DNA of 64,000 nucleotides from Puccinia triticina (lineage: Eukaryota > Basidiomycota > Pucciniomycetes > Pucciniales > Pucciniaceae): contig NC_070574.1 in the NCBI RefSeq assembly GCF_026914185.1, positions 3,286,501 to 3,350,500 on the forward strand. Reading direction: 5' to 3'. Positions 1-11,949 of this stretch are shown piece after piece. Position 1 is the first letter of the stretch. Each line of letters begins with the position of its first letter. The notes beneath the pieces are model-generated. The model saw nothing but the letters and a program-made list of their open reading frames with translations, made no database searches and was not told the DNA's origin. The translations under genes and the position numbers were made by a program.

Positions 1-359
1 TGTTCATGTCCGATGGAACTGAACAACTATAATTTAGGTTCAACGAGCTATCACCGAAATCAAGCATATTTTGATCGAAGCCACTACGCAAGCATTAGAA
101 GCTGAATCGCGAAACCCTGGACACCATCAAGCTGTTGGTAGATATAACGTGTTGGGCTAACCTGTTTCCTTTCCCCCTTTTTGTACCTTTCATGTAAAAG
201 CAAATACACCCATGTTTTTATTTATGATGCAGACAAATTGCTTGCCTACCAAAAAGTATCTTCCCGATAACGATGACAGTTAGCCTTTCTTCCCAAAACC
301 TTACAATTTTTGGTATCAATTTTGGTTGACAGCCTTGGTCCCTTCTTACCCTTCCTCGA

Positions 360-414
360 GCTTAACTAAGTCTCTCCGAGGAGGCGCGAAGTGCCTCCGA
401 AGCAGAGGCTTACC
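360..414. repeat. Small GC-rich hairpin repeat, copy
   Basis: The left end reads CTTAACTAAGTCTCTCC and the right end AGAGGCTTAC, with self-complementary CGGAGGC-type words between. It is one of many copies in the window of a 55-110 bp hairpin whose ends resemble AAGTCCCTCC and GGAGGGACTT; one end usually carries a CTTAAC extension. Confidence 0.55.
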
Positions 415-931
415 TCTAAAGTCACACCATTGGCCCTACAGACTCGAGAATTTCTGGCAAAAAAACACCTATTTTCTTTTCAAAATGTGTTTAAAAAATG
501 TAGTTTTTAGTTTAAAAAAGATCTGAGTAGACAGACTTGTAGTCTGCAATCTCAGCTTCCATTTCACCATTTTTTAACCAACTGGCCCCCATGATTACTA
601 GCCCACTCCAGCCCTGAAGTGGTTCTGGAGTGGTGATCCAGCCGTTTTTGGGCTCAAAATTTGAAATTCCCTGAGCCCGCGCGGTCTCGAAGGGGGGGAT
701 TGGTCACATAAATCTGCCATGTAAAAAAATTTACAGGACATTTCTTGCCAGGGGGGATGGATATGGGGGAGTTTGAAGTGGGCAAAAATAAGCTAAGAAG
801 CTTGCCATTCCAATGGTGCAAAGGGCGCGGGATGAATCAAGAGGAAACAGGGAGGTATTGGGGAAAGTGGGGGAGCGTAGGGTCCTCCCTGCCATTTGTC
901 TCGATCCTGTAGGGCGAGACATGCAACTTTA

Positions 932-993
932 GAGGCAAGTCCCTCCTTCGGAGGTCGCTACGCTCCCCCGAGGAGGGTACGCTTGTGTTAAGT
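932..993. repeat. Small GC-rich hairpin repeat, copy
   Basis: Starts GGCAAGTCCCTCCTTCGGAGG and ends with CTTGTGTTAAGTT, with CGCTCCCCCGAGGAGGG between. Same hairpin family as 5244-5313 and 8243-8336, with the CTTAAC-type extension on the right. Confidence 0.6.
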
Positions 994-3139
994 TCGACCC
1001 TTCCTCCCCTTTTGTCTTGTTGATCATTACCTCCAAACTTGGGGCTATTGACTTGGTTACCCTGAAGTTTTGGATGACAAACTGAGGGAGTGAACACAAA
1101 ATGTCAACTATCAGATATACCTGATGACACATTGTGGTGATGCAATTGCTTGATGGTCTCAGCTACAAATCAGCAGCAAATGGTCCTGCCAGGGAGGGAC
1201 TTGCCTGTAATGTTGAGGTTGTTGTGTGACAAGTACTGAAAAGTAAAGGCATGTAGCACACAGAAAAACAGCATGAAATTTAATGATATCAATAAAACTC
1301 AACAGCCCCAAAGCCATCTAGGGAAACAGGTGAGTTTGCCATGCCTAAGGCCCATCAGGAGTCGGACCCATGCTAAATTTTGATTCTTGGGGGCAAGCAT
1401 CTCTGTGAGACAGAGAACCTGTAGGGCCCTTCCTTTTGTTAAGCTTGGATTGGTGATGTTCTGCAAACTTGCCTGTCCTTTCCCTTCTTTCACTATGCAA
1501 CCTCACCTTTCAGGTTTGCTGATACCAAAGAATTTACTGCCATGCTAACACTAAAGGGCACACTAAAATTCAAGGATTTTTTCCTGTGAGATGAAAAACT
1601 GCTTAGCATAGCAACTTGCCCACTAATTTTCAGTGTAGCAAAGCTGTCTCAAAAACCACTCAATTCAGAAATTAACGGCTTGGAAAAAACAGTCCAAGCA
1701 GATTTTGGACAGATTTTGTCCAACAAGTTTTGTAATCTGTTGGGCCCTTTTTTCAGGTATTTTTGGATGAACTTGGTCCAAAAACTGCTTGGAAAGGAGT
1801 GTCCAAGCAATTAGGTTGTGCAGTGACTGTGCTACCTGCTTTGCTGCATTTTTTTCCACAAAGCAGTTAGACCCTTGGATCTCCTCAGCTATATGGCATT
1901 AAGATATTTATTGGGATACTTTGAATTAAGTCTACTTTGAGCACCCAAAATTTCTTCAATTCAAATGAGCTTGTAAAATATGCTGATAAAATCCAACATC
2001 TGACACAGGCATCACTGAAATATTATCAAATTTCAATAGAACCCATAACTCATGGATTTATGGTTCATGGTTTTCCCCTGCTCTTTTAACCAAAAAACCA
2101 TGATTCAATTGTTTTATTAGGGGGTTTCACAATAAGGAAACCTGGGAAGGTGTTTGAGCGCTCGCGAGTATTGTTATGAGGATGCTTGGGGTGATTTCTT
2201 GCGGGACTTCACACCAAATTTTTAAGCAAGTATGTCACCCGCGAGTAACAAAATTTAGTGCCGCGGGAAGCAAAAATGCTTATCGTGAAACTCCCTATTA
2301 AACTGAGTAGGGCTGGCGCAAATAGCGCTAACCAGTACCCTAAGCCCCCGTTGCCATTGACACTCCCTTGTGGATTTAAAGTGCCCAGGTGGATGAGTGC
2401 GGGAGAAAAACCGTACCCAAACCTTGCCTTTATATATCCAGGTCCTTGGTCTCAGTGTTTCAGTCACCCCGTCTCTCCTTCATCACAATCTTGTTGTTGC
2501 CATTCTCTTTTTTTCAATGGTGAAACATGTTTCATCAAATTTGCCTGTCACATGGGTACACCTTCACCCTGTTTGTCTGCCTTTAATGGTTTGAAATTGT
2601 TGCAAGGGGATGTTTGTGTACTTTGTCTGCTTGTAGACGGTATTACTGTTTACATCAAATCGGAATGGTTTTCTGTATTCAACACGCTGTGGCCACAGCC
2701 AATGGATCTTGCCAATGGGCAGGGTTCAAAAGGAGGAATAACCTCACTTTACTAAGTCCCACCCTCCTACCCGTGGAGATGTAAAACACTGGTTGCATTG
2801 CGCCAACCGGAGGGAGGGACCTATGCGCTAAACGGACTTACAGGCTGACAGAATTTTGTTTTTTGGTGGGGATTTTTTAAAACTGCTCTTGCCCATCCAT
2901 TTCCTGCAATTCCACTATTGTTTGGATTTCCATGATGAACAAAGTCTTCTTTATCCATGTACTATACCCACCCGTCCCCAACCTGTATTCTTGATGTGCA
3001 ATAACCCCTGGCCGCTACCACTTCTATGCTTGGACAACTACACACCACCCATTCAACCTTCAACCCACTTATTAGTTGTCCTCTTTACTGTATAAAAACT
3101 TTTCAATTTTCAACACCCATTGTGGTGATCAAGCCTGCG

Positions 3140-3620
3140 GCGCCGGATGCGCACTCAGTTCTTTTCTTTTCTCGAGTCAAATTTCCTCCAGCTCTTGCGG
3201 CGCTTAAGAATGCTCAAGCTCAAGTTCCCCTGCAAGACATCAAGACTCACCGGTGTGTGCGTGTGCGTTGAAGTCCTCAAGGTTTACCAGGATTTCTTCC
3301 CATTTCTTTTCTTTTTCCTCCTCCTTTTCCTTTGTTTGTTTTTTCTGTTTTCTCTTTATGTCCTGCTCTTTTCTTCTTTCATTCTAGCGCGTGTTGGAGA
3401 GTTGGCCTTGTTTCTCATTTTGTCTCATGTGGTTTGTTTCCTTTCATACTCTTGTGCGCGCGGCTGCGCAGAGGTGTATGATGACTCTGTCACAAAGTGT
3501 CACAGTCCCCGGAGTCTGAGTTCAGTTCGAACTCAGATGATGGGGCGGGAGGAGACTTTGTTTGAACCCAATTTTTTTTCAGATCATTTCTTCCCAACTC
3601 AACTGAATCTTAAAGTTAAT
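3140..3620. repeat. Dispersed repeat, pyrimidine-rich (copy 1)
   Basis: This stretch resembles 50380-50850 in order and wording. Both contain a TCAAGACATCAAGACTC-like segment, a long T/C-rich middle broken by GCGCGCGTTGG-type words, and an ending in which TGTCACAAA is followed by GAGTTCAG and CTCAAACTCAG-like inverted words. Open frames here (for example 3147-3623) are Leu/Phe-rich products of the pyrimidine run and are not called as genes. The class of element is unknown. Confidence 0.5.
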
Positions 3621-3656
3621 TGATCCTACCTCGATATCCGCGGACCTTCTGAGTTA

Positions 3657-4461
3657 GGCCCCAATTATAAACGGAATTTTGAGATTATTTTGAGATTATT
3701 TTGAAATTGTTTTGAAATCAAAACCAACTTCGTTTTGAGTTCTTTTCATTTCAAAATAATCCCAAATCTCTTCAAACACACCCAGGAGGGGTGTTTGAGA
3801 TTCCAGAATCTCAAAATTTGAGGAATCAAAATTTTGAACAGGCAGTATGCCTGTATGGTCTCCAGGCCACTGGTGCCTCAGACCCCCCCCATTTAATGGC
3901 TGTATTGGGTCGGCGGAGTTCGCCGGGCGGGGGTCGGCCGGCACATGAAAAAAATTTACTGCTGCAGTGCCGATATACCCGATTGCCTCAACGTTCCACG
4001 ATTGGATTGCAGTCACTACAAAAATCCCGATGGCCTACCATTACGAACACCTGCAGGCAAACCAAATTCCCCAGAAAACCCGGGACCACCAGGGGCAATA
4101 TGATCCTGACCTTGGCGGCGGAGGCAAGGGAAAAAACGCTTGGCTTCGATCTCGGCGCTGATGATCCGAATGTCCATGGAGACGGCCGCGCAGGAAATGT
4201 CACACCATTCAGCCAAGGCTGAACAGGCAAGCTGTATTCTATCCAGCTTGCCTGTGTCACAGACATCTCGCCCCTGCCTGCCCACTCCGGCAGGCTACTT
4301 GCTCAGGGATGCACAAATGTTTATATGTGCACCCTGTTGTTTGAAGCTTTTCTGAGAGAATTTTGAAATCAAAAATCTTTCATCTTGATTTCATTTTTGT
4401 TTCGAAATTCTTTTCAAATACTTTCAAAATAAAACTCAAAAATCAGTTTATAATTGGGGCC
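3657..4461. mobile_element. PIF/Harbinger-like MITE (805 bp)
   Basis: The left end GGCCCCAATTATAAAC is matched exactly in reverse complement at the right end. Similarity continues inward through TTTTGAG/CTCAAAA and TTTGAAATC-type words. The element is flanked by TTA on both sides (3654-3656 and 4462-4464), a 3-bp TWA target duplication typical of PIF/Harbinger elements. No transposase is visible, so it is non-autonomous. The middle (3900-4300) is more GC-rich than the ends and is open in several frames without any motif. Confidence 0.7.
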
Positions 4462-4464
4462 TTA

Positions 4465-6038
4465 TTCCTCTCAGCCCCGCACCAATCCTTCTGAATCCTT
4501 TAGATCACATCTTCCGGCGGCGTCGCCGGTATTCCCTTTCTGAATCTTCACCAAACTAACCACCGCCGACAAGGATCTACTCCTTGTCGTCTCTAAATTA
4601 ATCCCATCCAACTTCCGCTATTCCCCCTCAAATCCCCTCTCTCCTTCTTTCGCGGACCACCTCAAAGGCAGCGCACACGCATTTCTCCCTTCCCAGTAGC
4701 TGCTGACGGCCCAGCACCGGTCGGAGTTCCACACCTTTACCCAATTGAATCAAACTGAAAAAGGGTTGCACCCCATCCACCCCACAAACCCACATCACAA
4801 CTCATTGTCCCTAGTTGTTAAGATTACCACATCCTCCACAGAACTTGGCCCCATAGAATAAGTACTGAAAAAACAAACTACAAACATAAAATAACATAAA
4901 AATGCTTGTAGGTAGATATCATCATATTCATAGTGTGCAATGCAAAAGGCAAAATTACACTTTAAAAAAAAATGTCTCTTGTAACATCATGAGTTTTGGA
5001 TTCTGTACAGTGTGAACTTTGTAATATAGGATGAAGCAGACCACAGATAGTCACAAAAAACAGATCTGAGGGGTTCTGAAGGCCCTGAAAAATTCAGTTC
5101 AGAAAAATTTGGAGAGATTCTCTTTGATCTTGGGAATCTTTTTTTCCCCCAAACCTTTGCAGCCCAATGGGAAAGGGTGAAGCCAGAAATGTTTGAGAAA
5201 AGGCATAGTTCTGATTCTGTCAGCCCAAACTTGGAAATTGGGTGTAAGTCCCTCCTTTGGAGGGTCCCTGCGGGAAAGCGCCCCCCCTCATGTAGAGGCA
5301 CTTTGTTAAGTTAGAGGAATAACCCGCGTCAACAGACTTCAACCCTGCTAAGGTGAGACAATGAGAAACTAAGCAGTGAGAAATGTTTGACCCGTATGGT
5401 ATGCGGTGACGGCTTAACCTCAGAAAACTTATCCAAAGACATGCAAGATTCTTTCAGATAACATCCTGGCAAATACGGTCAGTGGTCTTTCCCCCCTTAC
5501 TATCTTGCTTCTTTTTGACTTCCAGCAAGAAAAAACTTTATAATGGTGGGATATTACAGAAAGGAGGGTTGATGTAAGGTGTCTTTGGCTTCTTTTGATT
5601 AGGGCCTGAGTTAGTGATGACTTGACTCCGGACAACAAGCCTCCAAACTCACCCAACAAGCTTTCAAACTCGCCAGTTGAGCTTTTGAACTTGTCCTATA
5701 ACACTGCAAACCTGGCCAACAAGCCTCCGAACTTGCCCAATAGAATCATCCAACAAGACCAACTGCAGCAGAAATGATACCAAGACACAGGCACAAGTTG
5801 AAAGAAGATACCAAGAAGAAAATGGCCAATCCACACAACGAGTTGGTCGACCCAAAGGCGCTCAAACCAGAAAAGATGATTGGAGTGTTTGACCAAGACA
5901 GGAACAAGAGGCCGTTTGGCGGGATTTTCCAACATGGTAAAGCCTGTGTGGTGTTCTTCAGGTATTTGAACCTCCACTCAATATATTTGTTCTATCCTTT
6001 TGATGCAGTCACCAGATGCTGAGAATTGTCTTCAACCA
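4465..6038. other. Intergenic; possible relic coding segment near 5774-6045
   Basis: No gene is supported. A hairpin repeat lies at 5244-5313. The plus-strand frame from 5774 could continue through an intron-like stretch (GTATTTGAAC to GATGCAG) into the sequence just left of the 6047-7448 insertion, and the right flank of that insertion (7449-7600) also reads like coding sequence. This may be a disrupted gene, but no family is recognised. Confidence 0.3.
5244..5313. repeat. Small GC-rich hairpin repeat, copy
   Basis: Left end TGTAAGTCCCTCC with TTTGGAGGG following; right end AGAGGCACTTTGTTAAGTTA. Member of the same hairpin family as 932-993. Confidence 0.6.
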
Positions 6039-6046
6039 TTTCCTAA

Positions 6047-7448
6047 GGGGCCAGCTTTATGCACTCCAAATATTCACAGCTACATGCACTCCAAAAAGGG
6101 AGTGAACTTGTGTCTCCTCCAATAAATATTGGAGTGAACAAAGGCTCACTCCAAAAGTGGGCTAAATTGGAGTGTTCAGAATTTCACTCCACTATATATT
6201 TGGAGTGAACCTTTGTTCACTCCACAAGTGGGCTAAATTGGAGTGTTCAGAAGCTCACGCCAATATTTATTGGAGTGGAAACTTGTGCACTCCAATTTTG
6301 AAACTTGGTCTGTTTCAAGATTGGAGTGTACTATATACTGTACACTTCAATAAATACTGGAGTTCACACCTATTTTAATTACATGCATGCACTCCCAGTA
6401 ACTCCTCCAGATCAACAAAGTTGTGCTTTGACCCTTGAAGAATCTGCCTCCCCCCTACAGAAAAACGTCCACCACACTCAAATTTCTCCCCTTAAGACTA
6501 GGCCCCAAAGATTCAAATGAGTCTGAGCCTATTTATCTGCTCTTTTTCAATGGGAACAACGTTGTAAATGTGCAGCACTTTTTGTGCTGCTGCACTAACC
6601 GCTACGCGCAGCGGCCAGACTGCTGTGCCAACCGCTTTTTGTTTTCCATGAAACAAATGATGATTTGTAGCGCACTAAAAAAGCAGGCACATAGCGCTGA
6701 ACCGCTGCATTTAAGCAGCAGCACAGTGGTTTGAAAAACAAGAACAAAAGTGGTTTAAATTATGTTAAAAGAGTTTTAACACACATTAAAATTCTGCTAT
6801 CCGCTAAATTAGCAATAGCGCAGCGGTTTTCCACTCCCTCTGCGCTATTGATAATTGCCCTGGGTGGGTAGTTTTCAATTGCTGCATGTAGCAGTTAGTG
6901 CAGCGGGTTTTCAACAGCTTCCGCTGCATGCCTCTGGGACGTAGCGGTATGACCGCTGTGCTTTTTTTAGCGCAGCGGTTACAACGTTGATGGGAATCAC
7001 TGGCCACACTTTTTTGGAGTGCCCAGTGGTCCACACTCCAAAACAAAATAGAGTGGGTTGAACTCCACTCCACAGTTTGAGTGTGTAATTTTATTCTCCA
7101 TTTTGTTTGGAGTGTACAAGTTTTCACTCCAATAAATATTGGAGTGAACTTCTGAACACTACAATTTAGCCCACTTTTGGAGTGAACAAAGGTTCACTCC
7201 AAATATATATTGGAGTGAACTTCTGAACACTCCAATTTAGCCCACTTTTGGAGTGAACATTTGTTCACTCCAACATTTGTTGGAGTAGACACAAGTTCAC
7301 TCCAACATTTGTTGCAGTAGACACAAGTTCACTCCAACATTTGTTGGAGTAGACACAAGTTCACTCCAACATTTGTTGGAGTAGACACAAGTTCACTCCT
7401 TTTTTGGAGCGCATGTAGTAAATATCTGGAGTGCATAAAGCCGGCCCC
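6047..7448. mobile_element. hAT-like non-autonomous element with GGAGTG subterminal repeats (1402 bp)
   Basis: The terminal inverted repeats begin GGGGCC(A/G)GCTTTATG followed by CACTCC and stay recognisable for more than 60 bp inward. Flanks are TTTCCTAA (6039-6046) and TTTCCTAT (7449-7456), an 8-bp duplication with one mismatch. The interior holds many copies of CACTCCAA and TTGGAGTGAAC words in both orientations, and 7260-7400 is a tandem run built on GTTCACTCC followed by AACATTTGTTGGAGTAGAC. There is no coding capacity. It shares end design and the ATGCACTCC core with the element at 11519-14748. A second element is nested at 6557-6989. Confidence 0.7.
6557..6989. mobile_element. Nested MITE with CAACGTTGTAA ends (433 bp)
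   Basis: Ends CAACGTTGTAA and TTACAACGTTG are exact inverted repeats of 11 bp, flanked by ATGGGAA on both sides (6550-6556 and 6990-6996). The interior is full of AGCGG/CCGCT words in both orientations (GCAGCGG, ACCGCTGTGC) and can fold on itself. It lies inside the 6047-7448 element and so is the younger insertion. Superfamily not assigned. Confidence 0.65.
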
Positions 7449-7456
7449 TTTCCTAT

Positions 7457-8499
7457 TTCATGAAGACACTTTCTCTCTGGATACTGTCAGGATTTCATTT
7501 TCACCTTGAAGCAGCAAGTCAAGCAGAACCAAATTGGTAATAAGAAGATTATTGTGATTGGCTGTGGACATTGGTCAGTCATCAAATCCTACAAAGGTAC
7601 ATATGTGCTCTATTTGTAGACAAGAATTTTGAATTTATCTCTATGATTCAAATGGTTTTATCTGGAAAAGAATATTCAGAACTGACCAAAATAAAACAAA
7701 CAGACACACAGAGTTACTAGGGGATATGCCGTTCAACATATATTCTGACAGCACTGCCAATCTGTTCAGCTCCTTGTGAATGATGTGAGTCACCTGCCGA
7801 GTTGCTTATTACTATCCTGATATTTATTCCCAGCCTATGCTGACTTGCTCATTGCCAATGGCTTGGATTTCAGATCATCTCCAAGTTTGATACCGGTGCC
7901 CAAGACTCAAGGATGTTATATCACCCAGAGCCTCATAATCTACTGGTAAACTGGAGTGCAAGTCTGGAATCTAGCTGGGCACCAGGAAAATGAGAAACCC
8001 TTTTGTGCGGTGGGACAGGAATCACAAGCACTTGATTGAAGGGAAGATTGAATACTAACACCCTGTAAATTGGTACACACATTCCGGGTAGACTTGAACT
8101 AAGGGTAAATGTTTTGGAATTTTTTGTCTTGAGTATATTGCTTTGCTCTTCTTTTCCTCACTCTGTTCTCTTCCAATTTGGCTTGAATTTGACTTCACTA
8201 GGATGTTTTTCACAAATTTTCTTACACTCTATTGACCTATATAAACTAAGTCCCTCTATTGGAGGGGGGACTCCGTCCTGCAGGGACCCTCCAATGAGGT
8301 TGCTTTGCTCCCCCAAGGAGGGACTTAGCTAAGTTTGGCTACACCTGGATTTGTGCTGAATTAGGTAATTGCAAAAGCATGCACTGAGACAAGTGGTGGC
8401 AAAGCCGGCCTGAAAGTCTGGTTATATAAATTGGAATAAGTACATAAGTAGATGAAAGTGAAGGAGTATTAAATACAAAATAAGTAAAATCACTGAAGA
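7457..8499. other. Intergenic between hAT-like element and secreted-protein gene
   Basis: No gene is supported. One hairpin repeat lies at 8243-8336. A short plus-strand segment at about 7500-7597 reads as plausible coding sequence followed by a GTACAT donor-like site, but nothing joins to it convincingly. Confidence 0.4.
8243..8336. repeat. Small GC-rich hairpin repeat, copy
   Basis: Left end AAACTAAGTCCCTC; right end GAGGGACTTAGCTAAGTTT. The right end carries the full CTAAGTTT extension. This is the best-preserved copy for seeing both ends of the family. Confidence 0.65.
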
Positions 8500-8563
8500 G
8501 TGTCCCATAGAAATAGTGTCACATTGAAAGGATGTTTCATTTAAAGGGTTTCAAGGAATTGTT
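8500..8563 (+). promoter_or_regulatory. 16-bp-period repeat ladder upstream of secreted-protein gene 1 (4 units)
   Basis: Units resembling AGTGTCACATTGAAAG begin at 8500, 8516, 8532 and 8548, exactly 16 bp apart. The third and fourth units are diverged. The ladder ends about 170 bp before the ATG at 8733. The paralogue at 18156 has the same ladder with six units. A regulatory role is inference; the regular spacing and shared position are seen directly. Confidence 0.5.
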
Positions 8564-8732
8564 TTCACTTATAGATATGTGCTGGGGTAAGAGTTTTGGT
8601 TGTATTTTCTGTTATAACATAGACAAGATCAAAGACAGGATCCTCATCCAGGCAAAACATTTTTTCATTTAAATTTCAAAAATATCTACCAGTAAAAGTT
8701 ACCCCTTCCAGCTGCATTCATTGAGCTACAAG

Positions 8733-10627
8733 ATGTTTTTGCATTCCATTCAATTTTTTCTCTTCCTATTTTATTTGGGATTGGGGAGCACTTGCAACAC
8801 TTCAGAAGAAATTGTATTGGGGTGGAATCCAGCCAGAAAGGATTTTGATTGGTCAGACCCTCATCAGGTGCAAGAGCTTCTTAATCCCACCACTACCTCA
8901 ACCCCACAAGATTCTGATCAAAAAAGCTTAGCAAAACATAAACAAATTAACACTGGAAGCTTAGAAAATCCAGTAGAATATTCTGAATTTCATAGAAATT
9001 CCCTCAGTTTTATACCATGTAGCAAGGATAATGAATGCTTCAATCCCTCAGTTTGGACAGATCCAATGATCTTGGACCCTGATTTTGGGACATATTCACA
9101 GTCAGAGGAAAATGTTCCTGAAGCTGATTCCTGCATGAAAAAAAATATTTTCCCTCAATTTCAAGCACCAACTCCGTCTCATTTATGCAAGCAGGCATTG
9201 ACAATGATATTCTCCATGATCTACTTCAGTGGATAGAAACAGTACCTATATCTCACAATCCAACATCAAATTTTGCCACCAAATCTACTCCACATGCAGT
9301 GATGAACTCAGGATTCATCCCTGAATATTCTACTACGGGGCTTGATTTGTCTGCTATGGAGCCATTAAAAGAATCCCAAAAACTCTGGTTCCAATGCTGC
9401 ACAGATACTGAACCTTATTTTAAAACTCAAAAGAGAAGAATAATTCAACTTAGCCACTCTTCAGATGGCACACATACACCTGAACCAATTTTAACAGAAT
9501 CCAATCATCAATTGAGATCTCCAGAATTATGCTCAAACCATGCAGAAAGTTACAGTTGTATGGTTGGAAATAAGCCTAGACTCATAGAGACACTTGGAGA
9601 ATTGCCAAGTAGTAACAGTATGATACAGCAAAATGATTCCAATTATTTTTCATCAAAAATTACAATGATTCACAATTTTGAACAAAATAAAAACAGTCCA
9701 TGCAGGATCTTTCCACCACCAGATAAATATGTGACTGATATCCATGATCAAATACTGAAATTTAATCCAGAAGTATTTTTGCAGGATGAATCCATGTCAA
9801 CAGCAGACAAATCCCATGTGGCTACATTAATTGATCTCATCATTAAAAACCAGCCTCAAACTCAACTTGTAATTAAAGAAGAAAAACCAGATGATGTACA
9901 TAAAATTTTCAAAAACAGTCGCATGAGAGCATTTGCTAAAAGCTACAATGAAAGAATTTCCAGAGAAAAAATTCTAAGATTTCAAGTAAACCATCAGGAC
10001 CAATCTGTAGAACCCAAAGAAGTTAAGAAGAGCAAAATTGACAAAACAAATAGAAAATCTGTACAAAATTATGCATGTCAAGCATTAAGTGACCACAAAA
10101 TCTTTTGGCTATGGCTTTGGAACAGCATGCCTGGAATCCAAATCAAAGAGTACCAAACTGAAGGATTTGATGACATCTCAGGAAACCTTACAATATCTCT
10201 TTTTTATGTTGATATGATTTGTACTGTCCTCCAAAAATACTTTGGTCAGAAGAATAACAATTCAGATCTTCTGAGAAAAGCCCTGGTAATACTTTCAAAC
10301 CACTTTGGAATACAGTTTGAGGTTCATCCTCAAGCAGAAATGTCAAAATTTGGAAAACCCACAAAAACTCTTGACAGAACAATACATGGAAGACACGCAA
10401 GTAGAGTAGAATTTGCTTGGAATTTAATAGAAGAATTAATACATGGTTTAAAGGATCAAAACTTGAACAGAATTTTCTTCCAAGGAAAGAATGGAAGAAT
10501 TTCCCGTGAATGTCAGACTTTTTTCAACAACATATTCTATTTTTCTATTGGGAAATTAAATGAAAGAGTAGTAAGATTTCACAAGTACCACAATTCAAAC
10601 AGTCACATCTTTCCAAAACTTGGATAG
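8733..10627 (+). pseudogene. Predicted secreted protein, paralogue 1, frame broken at an A8 run
   Basis: The frame starts at the ATG at 8733, after a TTG codon region with no better start. The product opens with a hydrophobic signal-peptide-like segment ending near LGLGSTCN, so secretion is predicted. The first frame runs to 9236; the second runs from about 9170 to the TAG at 10627. The paralogue at 18156-20016 is continuous across the same point, so an intron is excluded and an indel is implied. The shift falls at an A8 run (9138-9145), which would need one more or two fewer A to keep frame. The C-terminal 230 or so residues are the best conserved part between the two copies: a Trp-rich FWLW segment, SGIQIKEYQ, KALVILSNHF, VEFAWNLIEELIHGL and CQTFFN motifs. 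The family was not recognised. It could be a dying effector-like gene, an assembly error in a homopolymer, or a gene needing slippage. Confidence 0.6.
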
Positions 10628-11245
10628 CTCTGTTCCATGTTGGTAGATGAAGATCATTTAATATCTTGGACTTCATGTTTGAGCCTTTCCATTTGACCTT
10701 ACCACTTTAATCAGCTATACATGCACATGAATTTCAAATAAAAATTTCATCTCTCTTTCCAGTACTATCTATTAATTCACTTAAATAAATCTAAATTTAT
10801 ATGACTTGGTAGAGGGGAAAGTCTCAATAGTCAATCCTTGCATATTCCTCTTGGGGAAAGGGAGGAGCCTCCCAGATGGGTACCAGTAAAACTTGACAAC
10901 TATCCTCCTGAATCAGAGAGGAAAGAAGGGTAAAAGCTGGCACATTAAGTGTGAGAGGGGGTCTACCCTACACCATATAATCAGGGGGAATCCTGAGCCT
11001 ATGTTAGAGATGGAACCCATGCACCTGGATACCTGTTTGTGTTTGGTTATATATTGCCTGCTTAGGCCACCGGTAGACACCCGCATCTGCATCCACATCT
11101 GCTGGAGCAGATGGCCTGGGTAACCACGGTTATACAAGGTTATCAAGACCCAAAAAGGCACTTGAGGGGGCACCACAGATTGCTAGTTGCTTAGATATCT
11201 ATAAATTTATTTTGACCTCTCTCAATCAACATTAACAAACTCACT
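10628..11245. other. Intergenic; no feature seen
   Basis: Contains the 3' flank of secreted-protein gene 1. A TTCCATGTTGGTAGATG segment just after the stop is shared with the paralogue, showing the duplication extended past the stop. No gene is supported. Confidence 0.5.
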
Positions 11246-11949
11246 TCATCTTGCTGCCCTTTGCTTGACCTTGGTCTTTGACAAGTCCTTCTTCTTGGAC
11301 ATATGATTGTGGAGGACTAAGGGCTTGATGGTGCTTTTCTTTGAAAAGAACAAGAAAGCCATCCCTCTACCTACCAACTTTGAATTGAGCTGGTGTCTCC
11401 AGGCAGAGACATGATCTTGCCCAAAGTTAAATTGACGTTCCAAATCAGCTGTGGTTGCTGTAAAGGAAACATCATCAGCAAGATGATACCATTTTGATAC
11501 AGAAAGTGAGTAATATTAGGGTCAGCCTAAATGCACTCCAAAAAAATCCCAAAAGTACTCCAAAAGTGAATGCATGGAGTGTGCACTCCAATGATTGTTG
11601 AATTGCAGACTAGAGTACTCGAAATAAATTGGAGTGCAGAACCGGGGACTCAAGACTCTTTGGAGTGCACCACAAAGAACTCCAGTGGCCAGGAAATTTA
11701 ATGAGTGCCCATGAGTCTCACTCCATCAGATTGGAGTGCATTCACCCAGCACTCCATTCCTGATATTTCTCCTCCTCAAAAGGGGAGTGCAGTACTGTGC
11801 ACTCCAGTCAGATCTGGAGCTGGAGTGCCTACAACTTCAACCCCATACATAAAGCAGGGTACACTACAGGATGTCTGGCCATCCAGCGGGCTATGTACAA
11901 ACACACCCCACTCAATGCCAGCTGCCACATCCTGATCTCCATGACTGGT

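Larger units (their letters stand above)
1..3139. other. Gene-poor repeat stretch at the window start
   Basis: No gene is supported. The open frames are short and lack family motifs; the longest (2258-2755, 165 codons) is low-complexity and has no recognisable domain. Two copies of a small hairpin repeat lie at 360-414 and 932-993. The part from about 1676 to 1826 carries repeated TCCAAGC/GCTTGGA words in both orientations and looks like a decayed inverted repeat. Confidence 0.5.

Noticed and set aside
2258..2755. 165-codon plus-strand ORF as a gene
   Set aside because: No domain, no splice or promoter signal, composition like the surrounding repeat, no partner elsewhere.
3147..3623. 158-codon ORF with hydrophobic run as a membrane protein
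   Set aside because: The Leu/Phe run is the translation of a T/C-rich dispersed repeat that recurs at 50380-50850 without keeping this frame.
9138..9190. Intron explaining the frame change in secreted-protein copy 1
   Set aside because: The paralogue codes straight through the same region, and no good donor-acceptor pair is present.
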